DNA of 64,000 nucleotides from Crossiella sp. SN42 (GCF_023897065.1 NZ_JAMHIV010000003.1:1-64000), one strand, 5' to 3'. Shown: positions 26,619 to 35,267, numbered from the stretch's first letter. Made by a program: numbers and translations. The notes: generated by a model not told the origin, from the letters alone.

Positions 26619-26930
26619 ATGGGACTTCCGGGTTTCGGGATGATCATGGGGCCGATTGTGGGCCGTCGCGAGTCATGCAGGGCCGCCGCCACCAGCCCAC
26701 CCCAGCCCGACCCACGGCGGCTGGCCGCGCTGACCGAGCGGGAACGTGAGGTGCTGGCCACCGTGGGCGCGGGCTGCTCCAACGACGAGATCGCCGCCCT
26801 GCTGCACATCAACCCAGCCACCGCCCGCAACCACGTCAGCCGACTGCTGACCAAACTGCACGCCCGCGACCGCGCCCAGCTGGTGGTCCTGGCCTACGAA
26901 ACCGGCCTGATCACCCCGGGCAGCCGGTGA
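26619..26930 (+). CDS. LuxR-type HTH domain, receiver-less (possible remnant)
   Basis: Residues 35-100 form a complete NarL/LuxR C-terminal DNA-binding domain: LAALTEREREVLATVGAGCS, NDEIAALLHINPATARNHVS and LLTKLHARDRAQLVVLAYE. The first 35 residues are not a receiver domain and look like leftover sequence, so this is probably the 3' end of a response-regulator gene that lost its receiver and kinase partner. A free-standing LuxR-type regulator cannot be excluded. It is convergent with the barstar-domain gene six bases downstream. Confidence 0.6.
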   Translation: MGLPGFGMIMGPIVGRRESCRAAATSPPQPDPRRLAALTEREREVLATVGAGCSNDEIAALLHINPATARNHVSRLLTKLHARDRAQLVVLAYETGLITPGSR

Positions 26931-26936
26931 TCCGGG

Positions 26937-28085
26937 TCAGCGCAGGTCGACATCGACGTGGTGCTCGGCGAACAGTTCCAGCACATCCTCCAGGGTGATC
27001 GCCGGTGACCTTCGGCGGCGGTCGTAACCCGCGACGAGGTGCGCGCGGGCGACGGCCGAGTCGCGCCACACCAGACGGAACGGCGTCCGCGCGCCGTAGC
27101 CGTCGCTCAGGCAGTCGTGCAGCGCGTCGAAGTTCCCGCCGAAGTACCCGCCCGGGCCGTTGATCGCCTCGCCGAGCGCGCAGTAGAACCCCGCGATGTC
27201 GGTGACGAATCTGCCGTCGAGTTCGTAGGTCGCGCCTGCGGGCCGGTTCGGCGCGCCGGACCGGTGGTGACCGTTCGCCGCGTCGATCCACTCATACCGC
27301 AGGTCCTCGTCGTAGCCGACCCACAGGTTCGGCCGGTCCGGCGGTCCGGCGGGCCAGTGCTCCAGGATGTCGAGGGCACTGGTCGGCAGCGGCACGCCGG
27401 AGTCTCGGCTGACGGTCACATCGAGCAGCCCCGCACCCAGTCGCGACGGCTCGGCCGCGTCGACCGTGCCGCGGATCTCGGCGCCGAGCACCCACCCCAC
27501 CGATCCGTCGTCGGCCACCACGCGCACCCACGCCCAGAACCAGCGCCGCCGCAGGCCCTCCTCGGAGCGGTCCCCGATCGCCGCCAGTGCTGCCAGCAAC
27601 GCGGGCTCCGGCCGGCAGCCGATCAGCCGCACCTGCGGCACCGGCAGTTCGGCCCCCTCGCGGAAAACACCCGTGACGTCCCGGCAGGTGCCACAGGAGG
27701 ACCCATCCCAGTCCAGGAGGCGGAACTCCTCGACCTCGTGCGGACGGGCCACCACATCGGTGTAGCCGTGGCCGAGCACGAATCCGTCCAGGTCGATGTC
27801 CACGGTGGCCGGGATCGTGGCGTTCTGCCGTCGCCCCAACACGACCAGGTCGCCGAGGTCCTCGCCCCACCAGGACGGCCGAGTGCCCGGCGGTGGTGGC
27901 GGCCCGTCCAGGAAGAGGTTGCCCAGCAGGGCTCGTTCGGTGCCCAGTTCCGCCGCGGGCAACCGGTCGAGGAGTTCGGCGAGCTTGCCCTCCGGGACGC
28001 AGTCAATGAGGGTGAACCGCTCCCGCGGCTGGGGCGGCAGGTCGACGAAGAGCCCTTCGATCTCCGCGCACAGGGCCAGCGGCTC
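26937..28085 (-). CDS. Barstar-domain protein, 5'-truncated
   Basis: The C-terminal about 85 residues are a barstar-like ribonuclease-inhibitor fold: TYELDGRFVTDIAGFYCALG, EAINGPGGYFGGNFDALHDC and FRLVWRDSAVARAHL. The preceding 250 residues (with PSWWGEDLGDLVVLGRR and GSSCGTCRDVTGVF) are of unknown function and recur, by my recollection, fused to such domains in actinomycetes. Coding-like sequence (LALCAEIEGLFVDLPPQPRE) continues upstream of the first usable start (TTG at 27962) until the frame is closed at 28098-28100 inside the 41-bp repeat. The natural N-terminus thus seems to have been cut off by that repeat. No barnase-type toxin gene is next to it. Confidence 0.65.
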   Translation of the reverse strand, partial: EPLALCAEIEGLFVDLPPQPRERFTLIDCVPEGKLAELLDRLPAAELGTERALLGNLFLDGPPPPPGTRPSWWGEDLGDLVVLGRRQNATIPATVDIDLDGFVLGHGYTDVVARPHEVEEFRLLDWDGSSCGTCRDVTGVFREGAELPVPQVRLIGCRPEPALLAALAAIGDRSEEGLRRRWFWAWVRVVADDGSVGWVLGAEIRGTVDAAEPSRLGAGLLDVTVSRDSGVPLPTSALDILEHWPAGPPDRPNLWVGYDEDLRYEWIDAANGHHRSGAPNRPAGATYELDGRFVTDIAGFYCALGEAINGPGGYFGGNFDALHDCLSDGYGARTPFRLVWRDSAVARAHLVAGYDRRRRSPAITLEDVLELFAEHHVDVDLR

Positions 28086-28090
28086 GTCAT

Positions 28091-28131
28091 TCCAAGATCA
28101 TCCGACTACGTGTCGGACCGTTCGCAACCTC
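28091..28131. repeat. 41-bp repeat, inverted copy of 16-56
   Basis: Exact reverse complement of 16-56. It abuts the truncated 5' end of the barstar-domain gene and marks the border between the polyketide block and the defence island. Confidence 0.85.
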
Positions 28132-28481
28132 TCCGGTCAGTACAACTAGCCGGAGCTTGCTGTCGACTCGACCTCGCACGCGTCGCCGCAGAACTGTCAG
28201 CGTGCTCTGTTACCGTCCTTCCAGGCGATAGTGCTCCAGGTCAAAGCAGGGCCCGTTCCAAGCCTAAGGCATTGGAACGGACGAACTACGTCATCGCACG
28301 CCGATGACGCTCGGATAGCCCTCCGTCACGACTTGGTGGTGCTCCGACCGTCAGGCTGTGGCAATCCGCGGCCCTGCGGACGGGAACGCGCTTGATCGGG
28401 CCAAGCGGCCCTTCGCGTTGATTGCGGCCCTTTGGTGCCGTGACTGTCACGGTGCTTGAGCAACGCGACAGGAAGAACGAC
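28132..28481. other. Upstream region of the 688-aa gene
   Basis: About 350 bases without a supported gene. An open frame runs through but continues from the repeat and lacks a plausible start. It presumably holds the promoter of the coupled gene pair at 28482-31021. Confidence 0.4.
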
Positions 28482-30548
28482 ATGGTCGAACCGACCACCG
28501 ACGCGCCGGACAACGACCTTGTGATCGAGCCGATCAGCTCGGCCGAGAAGGAGTTGCGCGCCAGCCGTCTCAAGGACATCACCTTCGGGCAGTACAAGGC
28601 CATCCGCTCCGAGGCGATCAAGCTGGGCGTGCCGCTTGAGGTCGCCTCGATGCTGCCCTGGTACGCGGCGGACCCGCAGGCCGTGGTGTCGGCGCTGCGC
28701 GCCGCCGCACACCGCCAGGAGATCATCGCCCGGAACGTCTTGGGCGTGATCATCGAGTGCGACGTGCTCACCGCCCACATCCTGCGGTCGCTGGAGAACC
28801 TGCGCGCCGAGCACGAGCGCTATCAGGGCAAGTTCACGATCGACCGCCTCACCACCACTGACGACGGCACCGCCCTGCGCGCGGACCTGGCGGGCCAGCC
28901 GTCGATCCAGTCCGCCTTTGGCGCGGTCGAGACCCAGTTGCAGGTCGTTGACGACCACATCAGCAGGAAGAGCCCGTACGGGGAGGACATCAGGGTCAAC
29001 GGCATCCGCCGTGGCGGCGTGCTGTTCCCGGTAGTGCTCGATCTGCCCGGCAGTACCCGGATCGGCGGACTGGAGAGTACCGACTCCTACTCCCGCACCC
29101 TGTTCGCCCAGCACCACAGCGGCATCACGGTGTCCACCGTGTTGCAGACCTGGCTGGAATACCCGCCCACCACGCCCAAGGAGTTCAGTAACCACCCGGC
29201 CAAGAAGGCACGGAACAAGCTGGTCGCCATCGCCAGGGCCATCGTCGCCGACCCCGAGTCGGTCACCAAGGACGAGACCTCGGTGGTGCTGCGCGCCGTC
29301 ATGCCGAAGACCTCGGTCGTGCTCGCGGTCGATGCCTCCAACGGCCTGCGCCTGGACGAGGTCCGGCGGCGCCTGGTCAGTGAGCGGCACCTGGACAAGC
29401 AGTTGGAGTTCAGCGAAGACGCGCAGAATGAGACCCGTGCCGAGGCGGTAATCGGTGAGTTCGACCGCCGCGCCATGCTGCCCGAGCGTCCCGGTTTCAC
29501 CCAACAGGACACGTTGGGTCTGCTGGAGAATCCGCGCGTGGCCATCGGGCGGGGGGTGTATCGCGACGATCTGATGGTCGTGGCTGCGGCGGTGTTCCTT
29601 CCTACCCCGAACACCAAGCAGGATCGGCTGATCTTCCCAGCGATCCGTAGCCGTGGCGTGATCACGCCGGACGAGCAGAAGAAGAAGTGGCTGCGGTCCG
29701 AACTGGCCACGCAGGTGATCATGCGCTCGATTCCCGAGGAGTTCCCGGAACGGGGGCTGCGCAAGTCCGCGCTCGAACGCGCGCTTCGTCAGGGCAAGCT
29801 CCGCGGCGCCACGCTCGATGCCCGCCCAGTGCCCGAACTGCTGACGGCTGCGCTCGCCGAACTGGAGGAGTCCGACCGGGCCCGTCGCCGTGGCGAGCCG
29901 CCGACCTGGGGGTCGGCGATGGTGCAGATCACCCTGCGCGGTGCCTTCTACCTGTTCTTCGGCCACAAGTTGGCCCTGGACCGCAGCCCGGTTGGCGGGA
30001 AGAAGGGGATCGGCGACAACCGGGAGGCCACGCAGATCATCGAGGATCTCGGGAACATCGAGGTTGGTCTGCAGCAGCTGGCGCAGGCCATCTACGACGG
30101 CCGCAACAACATCGCCGTACGCCTGTTGCCCAAGGGCACCAAGGCTGAGGACATCCGCACCGAGCCCTCGGAGGAGAACGAGCTGACCGACCAGCGCCTG
30201 CGGAAGTGGCTGGGTGAGGCGATCGAGGAGGACAAGGCCCAACGGCTGGGCGAGGACAACAGCGCGCGCTCTCGCGTTCACACCGCTGCGGTTGAGGTCA
30301 AAGGGCTGACCAACCGGCTGGACAACCTCGTGAAGGGGATGGCCGTGATGGCGGACAAGGTCCACAACGGCGACCGGGAGCTGGAGGAGGACGGAGAAAA
30401 CTCGACTGACGCCGGTCCGCCCTACGTCAGGGTGCACGGGTTGTGCGACACCTTCAACCTGGCGGGCACGCTCGACGAGATCGCGCGCACGCTCGCCAAG
30501 TGGCACATGCGGTTCGAACTCCGCGGAAACTCGGAGGGGAAGGCATGA
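28482..30548 (+). CDS. Unrecognised 688-aa protein, partner of GIY-YIG protein
   Basis: Start ATG chosen because AGGAAG lies 7 bases upstream (MVEPTTDAPDNDLVIEPISS); an upstream GTG at 28422 is open. The protein is soluble, charged, with a helical N-terminus (residues 20-110), a mixed centre containing GGVLFPVVLDLPGSTRIGG and ESTDSYSRTLFAQHHSGI, a block VAIGRGVYRDDLMVVAAAVF, and a helical C-terminus. The centre faintly recalls ParB/DGQHR-type folds (DndB-like), but the DGQHR motif itself is absent, so I make no assignment. Its stop overlaps the start of the GIY-YIG gene (ATGA), which implies a stoichiometric pair. It lies beside a tRNA fragment at the edge of a defence island. Confidence 0.8.
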   Translation: MVEPTTDAPDNDLVIEPISSAEKELRASRLKDITFGQYKAIRSEAIKLGVPLEVASMLPWYAADPQAVVSALRAAAHRQEIIARNVLGVIIECDVLTAHILRSLENLRAEHERYQGKFTIDRLTTTDDGTALRADLAGQPSIQSAFGAVETQLQVVDDHISRKSPYGEDIRVNGIRRGGVLFPVVLDLPGSTRIGGLESTDSYSRTLFAQHHSGITVSTVLQTWLEYPPTTPKEFSNHPAKKARNKLVAIARAIVADPESVTKDETSVVLRAVMPKTSVVLAVDASNGLRLDEVRRRLVSERHLDKQLEFSEDAQNETRAEAVIGEFDRRAMLPERPGFTQQDTLGLLENPRVAIGRGVYRDDLMVVAAAVFLPTPNTKQDRLIFPAIRSRGVITPDEQKKKWLRSELATQVIMRSIPEEFPERGLRKSALERALRQGKLRGATLDARPVPELLTAALAELEESDRARRRGEPPTWGSAMVQITLRGAFYLFFGHKLALDRSPVGGKKGIGDNREATQIIEDLGNIEVGLQQLAQAIYDGRNNIAVRLLPKGTKAEDIRTEPSEENELTDQRLRKWLGEAIEEDKAQRLGEDNSARSRVHTAAVEVKGLTNRLDNLVKGMAVMADKVHNGDRELEEDGENSTDAGPPYVRVHGLCDTFNLAGTLDEIARTLAKWHMRFELRGNSEGKA

Positions 30549-31021
30549 TCCGCCCACCGGTCCAGTTCACCCACGCGCACGCGAGCCACATCCACGCCAT
30601 CCTGTCCGACCTGGTGCCCATGATCGGCGAGCCGGGCCCGTACAACCGGCTCGGCGTGGACAGCAGCTCGCTCGGGCCGACGCTGATGCCGGTCCGCCAG
30701 GTCCTCGACGGTTCGGAGCACGCCGAGGTGAAGACCGCCGTGTACGTGGTGACCGACGAGGATCGCACTGTCCGGTACGTAGGTTCGGTTGACCGCCGCA
30801 CACCTGCCCTTCGGCGGCGGCTGGCCACGCACTTCGCTGAGCGCAGAGCCGAATCCATCCGTGCGTGGACTCGCGTGGGCCTGGTGCTCATGCCCGAGGA
30901 CTTCACACACCAGAAGGTGCTGCTCTGCGAAGGTTGGGTCGGGCGCGTCCTTGATCCGCTCGACAACGACCGGCTCCCGTGCACAGGCATGCCATGGACG
31001 CCCCGGCCGGGAGCCGCTTGA
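30545..31021 (+). CDS. GIY-YIG-domain protein
   Basis: A 158-residue protein whose middle shows the GIY-YIG nuclease pattern: KTAVYVVTDEDRTVRYVGSV (GIY and YIG strands degenerate to VYV and YVG), then RRTPALRRRLATHFAERR with the expected Arg and His, and VLLCEGWVGRVLDPLDN with the Glu of motif V. This fold cuts DNA in restriction enzymes, homing endonucleases and UvrC. The start ATG overlaps the stop of the 688-aa gene. The simplest reading is a nuclease subunit coupled to a recognition or regulatory subunit, which is inference. Confidence 0.7.
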   Translation: MIRPPVQFTHAHASHIHAILSDLVPMIGEPGPYNRLGVDSSSLGPTLMPVRQVLDGSEHAEVKTAVYVVTDEDRTVRYVGSVDRRTPALRRRLATHFAERRAESIRAWTRVGLVLMPEDFTHQKVLLCEGWVGRVLDPLDNDRLPCTGMPWTPRPGAA

Positions 31022-31145
31022 TCTCCAGGTGTGGTCCCGGCGTGAACCGGGATCACACCTGCCGTTCGAGTTCCTCGGGTCGGCCGTCTGTGTTTGGATT
31101 CGGCGCTGCTGGGCCGCGCTGCCTACGTGCCTTCATCGTGGTTAA

Positions 31146-31190
31146 CAGGGGACTCGAACCCCGAACCCGCTGATTAAGAGTCAGCGGACT
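31146..31190 (-). other. tRNA-Lys(CUU) 3' fragment, candidate att site
   Basis: Read on the minus strand: the anticodon arm GCTGACTCTTAATCAGC with CTT anticodon, then a variable loop and a T arm (GGGGTTCGAGTCCCC). The D arm and 5' acceptor strand are missing and the 3' acceptor is not a proper match, so it is not a functional tRNA. Partial tRNA 3' ends of this kind are what site-specific integration leaves at one border of an element. The intact gene would be elsewhere in the genome. Confidence 0.65.
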
Positions 31191-31194
31191 GGCA

Positions 31195-31365
31195 TGTCGG
31201 GTGGTGTCGTTCGCGGCCGTCTCGTGCCGTTCCCACAGTTCAGTTCAAGATCGACGTGTCGCCACGTGTCGTGCGTTGATGGCGTGTCCGCCGCAGTGGA
31301 GCGACCACGGAGCAACCAGGTTCCTGTTGATCGGTTGCTGAAGTTAGTGCGCAGATTGGTGCCCA
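31195..31365. repeat. Dispersed non-coding repeat, copy 2
   Basis: Second copy of the repeat at 1395-1565, directly next to the tRNA fragment. The strongest shared block is AGCGACCACGGAGCAACC and TTCCTGTTGA. No gene is seen between 31022 and 31465 apart from these two elements. Confidence 0.55.
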
Positions 31366-31465
31366 CGGCGGGACTATCAAAGGATGGGATCCGGTCTAAC
31401 CAGAACTGCGCGTTGGCGATCGAGTAGCTGACGGGCGAGCGGTCGTGATCCCGCGCTGTTGCCGA

Positions 31466-33733
31466 TCAGCAAGGCATGTGGGGCGGGCCGCTGCCGATCG
31501 ACGTCACAAGGTCGTCGAGTTGCCGTTGCACATGCGCGGCGTCGTTGTGACGGTTTTGCTCTTTGTACAACCGCAGGGCCAACTGCCATACCGCGCGGGC
31601 CTGTTCGTGCTGGCCGAGCGCGGCGTGTGGATGGCCGAGCCCATCGAGGGTGTTGGCGACCTCGTAGCTGCTACCGAGGTCGTGGAACAGGTTGAGAGCG
31701 CTGTGGTAGTGGTCGATGGCCTGGAGGTGGTGGCCACTCTGGTGGTCGGTGTAGCCGAGGCTGTCCAGGGCGCCTGCTTCGCCTTCGGAGTTGTTGTGGT
31801 GGCGATGCAGGACGAGGGCAGCTTGGCAGTGGTGGCGGGCGGTGTCGTAGTCGCCCAGGCGGGCGGCGTACCGGCCCATCATGTTGAGCGCGTCAGCTTC
31901 CCATGCTGGCTGATCGAGGCTGCGGTGGAGATCCAGGGCGTGACAGGCGTGTTCCAGAGCCCGCCGGGCATCGCCTCGTCGTGCCCAGACCCATGCGAGC
32001 GCCCGGTGGGTGCGGGCTAGATGAGTGGGATCGTGGTGATGTTCGGCGATAGCGAGGGCATGGTGCAACTGGTCGAGGGCGTCCTTGTGGCAGCCCAGAT
32101 CAGCGTAGGCGTAGCCGAGGAGCCGGTGGGCATGGATGCGGGTGGTCTGGTCGGGCAGGTGGGTTGCGGCGATGACGGCGGCCTGCCACACCGTGAGCCG
32201 GTCGGGGAGGTGTCCGCGCCGGGAGTTGAAGGTGTGCAGACTCCAGGCAAGGTGCCAGACCGTGAAGTGCCAGGCTCGGGTGGTGGCGGTGTGCTGGGCG
32301 GCGAGCAGGCAGGCGTATTCGGAGTCGAACCAGGCCATTGCCGCCGCTGAAGTGGACAGCGGGTGGGAGCAGACACCGAGGGCGGGCGGGGCGAGCTGCA
32401 CGGAAACGCGGTGGGGGTACAGGAGCCGGTCCGCGGCATGGGCGGTGTGGGTGTAGAAGTCGAGGACTCGCCGCAGCGCAGGCTCCCGCACGTTGACGGG
32501 CAAGGCACCGGCGAGGGTGGTGGCGTAGGCACGCACGAGGTCGTGCATGAAATATCGCCCGCCTGCGGCGCGATCGAGCAGAGAGGCGTCGGACAGGCCA
32601 CGCAGCACCGCGTGCGTCTCTCGCTCGGGTAGGCCGGCGAGGCTGGCGGCAGCGGGTAGGCCAATGTCGGGTCCGGGGGCGATTCCTAGGAGGGCGAACA
32701 TCTCGCGTTGTTGGTGGGTGAAGTGGCGTAGGGACCAGGACAGCACGGTGGGCAGGCTGGCTGTGGGGTCGTGGGAATCCAGGGCGTCGAGGCCGAGCAT
32801 GCGCAGTTCGGTGACGGTGTCCGCCAGGGGTAAGCGGGGATCGGCGGCGGTGCGAGCGGCGATCAGCCCCAGCGCCAGGGGGAATCCCCCACACAGCTCG
32901 ATCAGCTCCGCGATCGCCTGCTTGTCAGTCTCGGCGCGGTCGCGGCCGATCGCGGTAGCCAACAGGGTGTGAGCGTCGCCGTCGGTGAGAACCTCCAGGT
33001 GCACCGTGCGGGCACCATGGCCGGTGGCGAGGCCGTGGAGGTGGTTGCGGCTGGTGATCAGCACGGTGCAGTGGCGGCCGCCGGGCAGGAGTGGGGTGAT
33101 CTGCTCTGAGGTGGCGGCGTTGTCCAGCACGATGAGAATCCGTTTGTCGGCTACCAGACTCCGGTACAGCGCGGCTCGTGGGTCCCGGTCGGCGGGCTGG
33201 TGGTCACGGTGGACACCCAGAGCATCCAGGAATCCGCTGAGCACATCGACCGGCTGCGCCGGTTGTCCGGTGGGGCTGAAGCCGTGCAGGTCGGCGAACA
33301 GCTGTCCGTCGGGGAACCGGTGCAGGTTGCGGTGGGCCCAGGTCAGGGCTAGCCAGGTCTTGCCGATCCCGCCGGTGCCGCCGATGGCGGAGATCAGCGC
33401 CATCGGCGCTTGTTGCTGCCCTTCTGCTCTTGATGCCTTGTAGGCGGCGGTGCTGGGGGCATGGCGATTGAGGTCGGTTAGGTGGTCGACGCGACCGACG
33501 AACCTGTGCGGCGCCGGTGGCAACTGCCGTGGCACCGGCCGGGTGGGCGATCCGGGATGGTGATCGTGGTGGTGGACGCCACCGGTGATCGTGTGGGCCT
33601 GCACCAAACCTGACGCCGTGGTCACGATGGAGTTGTTCTGCACCTCAGCGCCAGTCTTGAGCGATTGGCCGCCCGCAGAGTCGGACTGGTCAGTGTCGCC
33701 GGTGTTCACGTCGTTCTGGCTTTGGACCGCCAT
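31466..33733 (-). CDS. NB-ARC / TPR STAND protein
   Basis: A 755-residue STAND protein. Residues 1-60 are disordered and polar, ending VQAHTITGGVHHHDHH, which resembles short amyloid-signalling motifs described for actinobacterial NLR-like proteins. The NB-ARC ATPase follows (about 75-400): Walker A GGTGGIGKTWLALTWAH, Walker B RILIVLDNAA, then GGFPLALGLIA and the MHD-like YFMHDLVRAYA. The C-terminal third has six or more tetratricopeptide repeats (GYAYADLGCHKDALDQLHHA, LGDYDTARHHCQAALVLH and similar). No effector domain is fused. It is divergent from the TM-SAVED gene, 442 bases away. Such proteins act as regulators or as intracellular phage sensors. Confidence 0.85.
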   Translation of the reverse strand: MAVQSQNDVNTGDTDQSDSAGGQSLKTGAEVQNNSIVTTASGLVQAHTITGGVHHHDHHPGSPTRPVPRQLPPAPHRFVGRVDHLTDLNRHAPSTAAYKASRAEGQQQAPMALISAIGGTGGIGKTWLALTWAHRNLHRFPDGQLFADLHGFSPTGQPAQPVDVLSGFLDALGVHRDHQPADRDPRAALYRSLVADKRILIVLDNAATSEQITPLLPGGRHCTVLITSRNHLHGLATGHGARTVHLEVLTDGDAHTLLATAIGRDRAETDKQAIAELIELCGGFPLALGLIAARTAADPRLPLADTVTELRMLGLDALDSHDPTASLPTVLSWSLRHFTHQQREMFALLGIAPGPDIGLPAAASLAGLPERETHAVLRGLSDASLLDRAAGGRYFMHDLVRAYATTLAGALPVNVREPALRRVLDFYTHTAHAADRLLYPHRVSVQLAPPALGVCSHPLSTSAAAMAWFDSEYACLLAAQHTATTRAWHFTVWHLAWSLHTFNSRRGHLPDRLTVWQAAVIAATHLPDQTTRIHAHRLLGYAYADLGCHKDALDQLHHALAIAEHHHDPTHLARTHRALAWVWARRGDARRALEHACHALDLHRSLDQPAWEADALNMMGRYAARLGDYDTARHHCQAALVLHRHHNNSEGEAGALDSLGYTDHQSGHHLQAIDHYHSALNLFHDLGSSYEVANTLDGLGHPHAALGQHEQARAVWQLALRLYKEQNRHNDAAHVQRQLDDLVTSIGSGPPHMPC

Positions 33734-34175
33734 TGTCCCGTCCCGGCTGCCTGATGAAGAGACTCCGACGCTACGAGTCGGGCACCGGCCCGTCTCGGGT
33801 ACCGAGGCGTAGCCACCCGTATGCGCGAACGCGACGATGTGCCGAGGACGGAATGCTGGGTTCAGCGGCTTGGTGCTTTGGTATGGCCTCCGACAGCGGT
33901 ACCGGTTTCGTGCATCCGGTGAGCGAGGTCGAGCGACAGCGCGATTCCCAGCCCCGTCTTGCTCGATCTAAGCCCGCCCGACACAACTTGACGCCTAGGT
34001 TGAGCGTGCGGCAGCAGTTGACGATCACGGCCAGCGATCCGCTAACGCTGCCGCCATCTGGGTGTCAGCGCAACAACTCCGGGGCCGTGGGCTGCGGGGG
34101 CCTCCGAAGAGGGCAAGTCGAGTTCCATAATCGTCCTGCTGGCTCGATCACTCCGCGCGACTCAACTCCGAACGG
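33734..34175. other. Divergent intergenic region, no gene
   Basis: About 440 bases between the starts of the NB-ARC gene (minus) and the TM-SAVED gene (plus). It should hold both promoters. Open frames here have no family signature. No palindromic operator stood out. Confidence 0.45.
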
Positions 34176-35267
34176 ATGGTTGCGGTGACAGGTTCAGAAC
34201 GGCCGGTCTCGCCTCGGTTGACAGTGTTGGGCACCGCCGGTACTGCCGGTGGTGCTCAAAGAGGGTGGGCGCTGGTCACTGATGGGACGGCGCCCCTGAC
34301 TGTAGGCGGGATGGCGGCCGGTGGGTTCGGGGTCGAGGCCGCGAAGTCTTTCCTGGCTGATGAAACTGCCGGGCGGTGGTGGTTCGTGCTGGCCTTCGCC
34401 GTGGGGCTCGCACTTGTTGGTCTGGGGCTAGGGCTGAGGAGCAGGGCGCGTCATCAGGTGCGGGTGGGCATCGTGGTCACCGCGGCGGATGACCCCCGGG
34501 GGCTGGCAGGCGCACGTCAGTTGGACCAGCAGGCGGAGATGTTCAGCCGCAGCACCTGCGCGGTGACCCTCAAAACCGGTTTCGAGTTGCCCGGTACAGG
34601 GGTGTGGGACTGTCAACTGGTCGACGCCCTCGCTGATGAGACGTTGTCGGCCATGACGCTGGCGGAACGCCTGAGCCCGGACGCCGTCCGGATCAATCTG
34701 ATCCCGACCATGCCGCTGCATGTCGGTTTCTGGTTCGGTGCCAGGCTGGGCTACACGCATGCCCGTGACGTGGTGGTGCACGCCATCCGCCAAGCCGATG
34801 GCGCGCCGCCGTACTTCCCGGCGACCTCACTGCGTGCGGTGGACTCCACCAGCGAGCCGCTGACCGTGGACCGGTTGAAGGCGATCGAGGGCGGCGATCC
34901 GACCGTTGTCGCTCTCGCGCTGGACCTGCAGGGCCGCGGAGACCAGTTCTTCGACTCGGTGGAGGCGGTGTGCCGCCGGCACCGTATCGGCTACCTCCTC
35001 CCGCTCCGGAGTGCGTCGTCACGGTTGGCCCAGGACAGCCTGACCTTCACCGGGGTGGTGGAGCAGACCTGCCGGGCCTGGCGGCAGGCGCCGTTGCCGG
35101 CCGGTGCGCGAACCGGTCGGCACGCGATCTTCCTCAGCGGACCCGTTGCGATCGCGGTGGCACTTGGCGCTCGGCTGGCCGCGCCCGAACGCGGCCGGTG
35201 GACCGCTTTCACCCTCGACGCGGCCAGCGGCACTTACGAATCACTTCCCGAACCAGACTTCACCTGA
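34176..35267 (+). CDS. Membrane-anchored SAVED-domain effector (TM-SAVED)
   Basis: A 363-residue protein. A hydrophobic segment lies at about 68-87 (WWFVLAFAVGLALVGLGLGL), followed by a basic stop-transfer. The cytosolic remainder has the two half-repeats of a SAVED domain: NLIPTMPLHVGFWFGARLGY with VVVHAIRQ, and RHAIFLSGPVAIAVALGARL with TAFTLDAASGTYESL. SAVED domains bind cyclic oligonucleotides; in CBASS, TM-SAVED (Cap14-like) effectors permeabilise the membrane. Here it sits 158 bases upstream of a GGDD Cas10, so cyclic oligoadenylate from the type III complex is the likely ligand. The domain call is by pattern and needs a profile search. Confidence 0.65.
   Translation: MVAVTGSERPVSPRLTVLGTAGTAGGAQRGWALVTDGTAPLTVGGMAAGGFGVEAAKSFLADETAGRWWFVLAFAVGLALVGLGLGLRSRARHQVRVGIVVTAADDPRGLAGARQLDQQAEMFSRSTCAVTLKTGFELPGTGVWDCQLVDALADETLSAMTLAERLSPDAVRINLIPTMPLHVGFWFGARLGYTHARDVVVHAIRQADGAPPYFPATSLRAVDSTSEPLTVDRLKAIEGGDPTVVALALDLQGRGDQFFDSVEAVCRRHRIGYLLPLRSASSRLAQDSLTFTGVVEQTCRAWRQAPLPAGARTGRHAIFLSGPVAIAVALGARLAAPERGRWTAFTLDAASGTYESLPEPDFT

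Noticed and set aside
28482-30548. DndB/DGQHR phosphorothioation protein
   Set aside because: The general look is suggestive, but the DGQHR motif is absent and no other dnd gene is nearby.
31146-31220. A complete tRNA-Lys gene
   Set aside because: No D arm or matching 5' acceptor strand precedes the anticodon arm.
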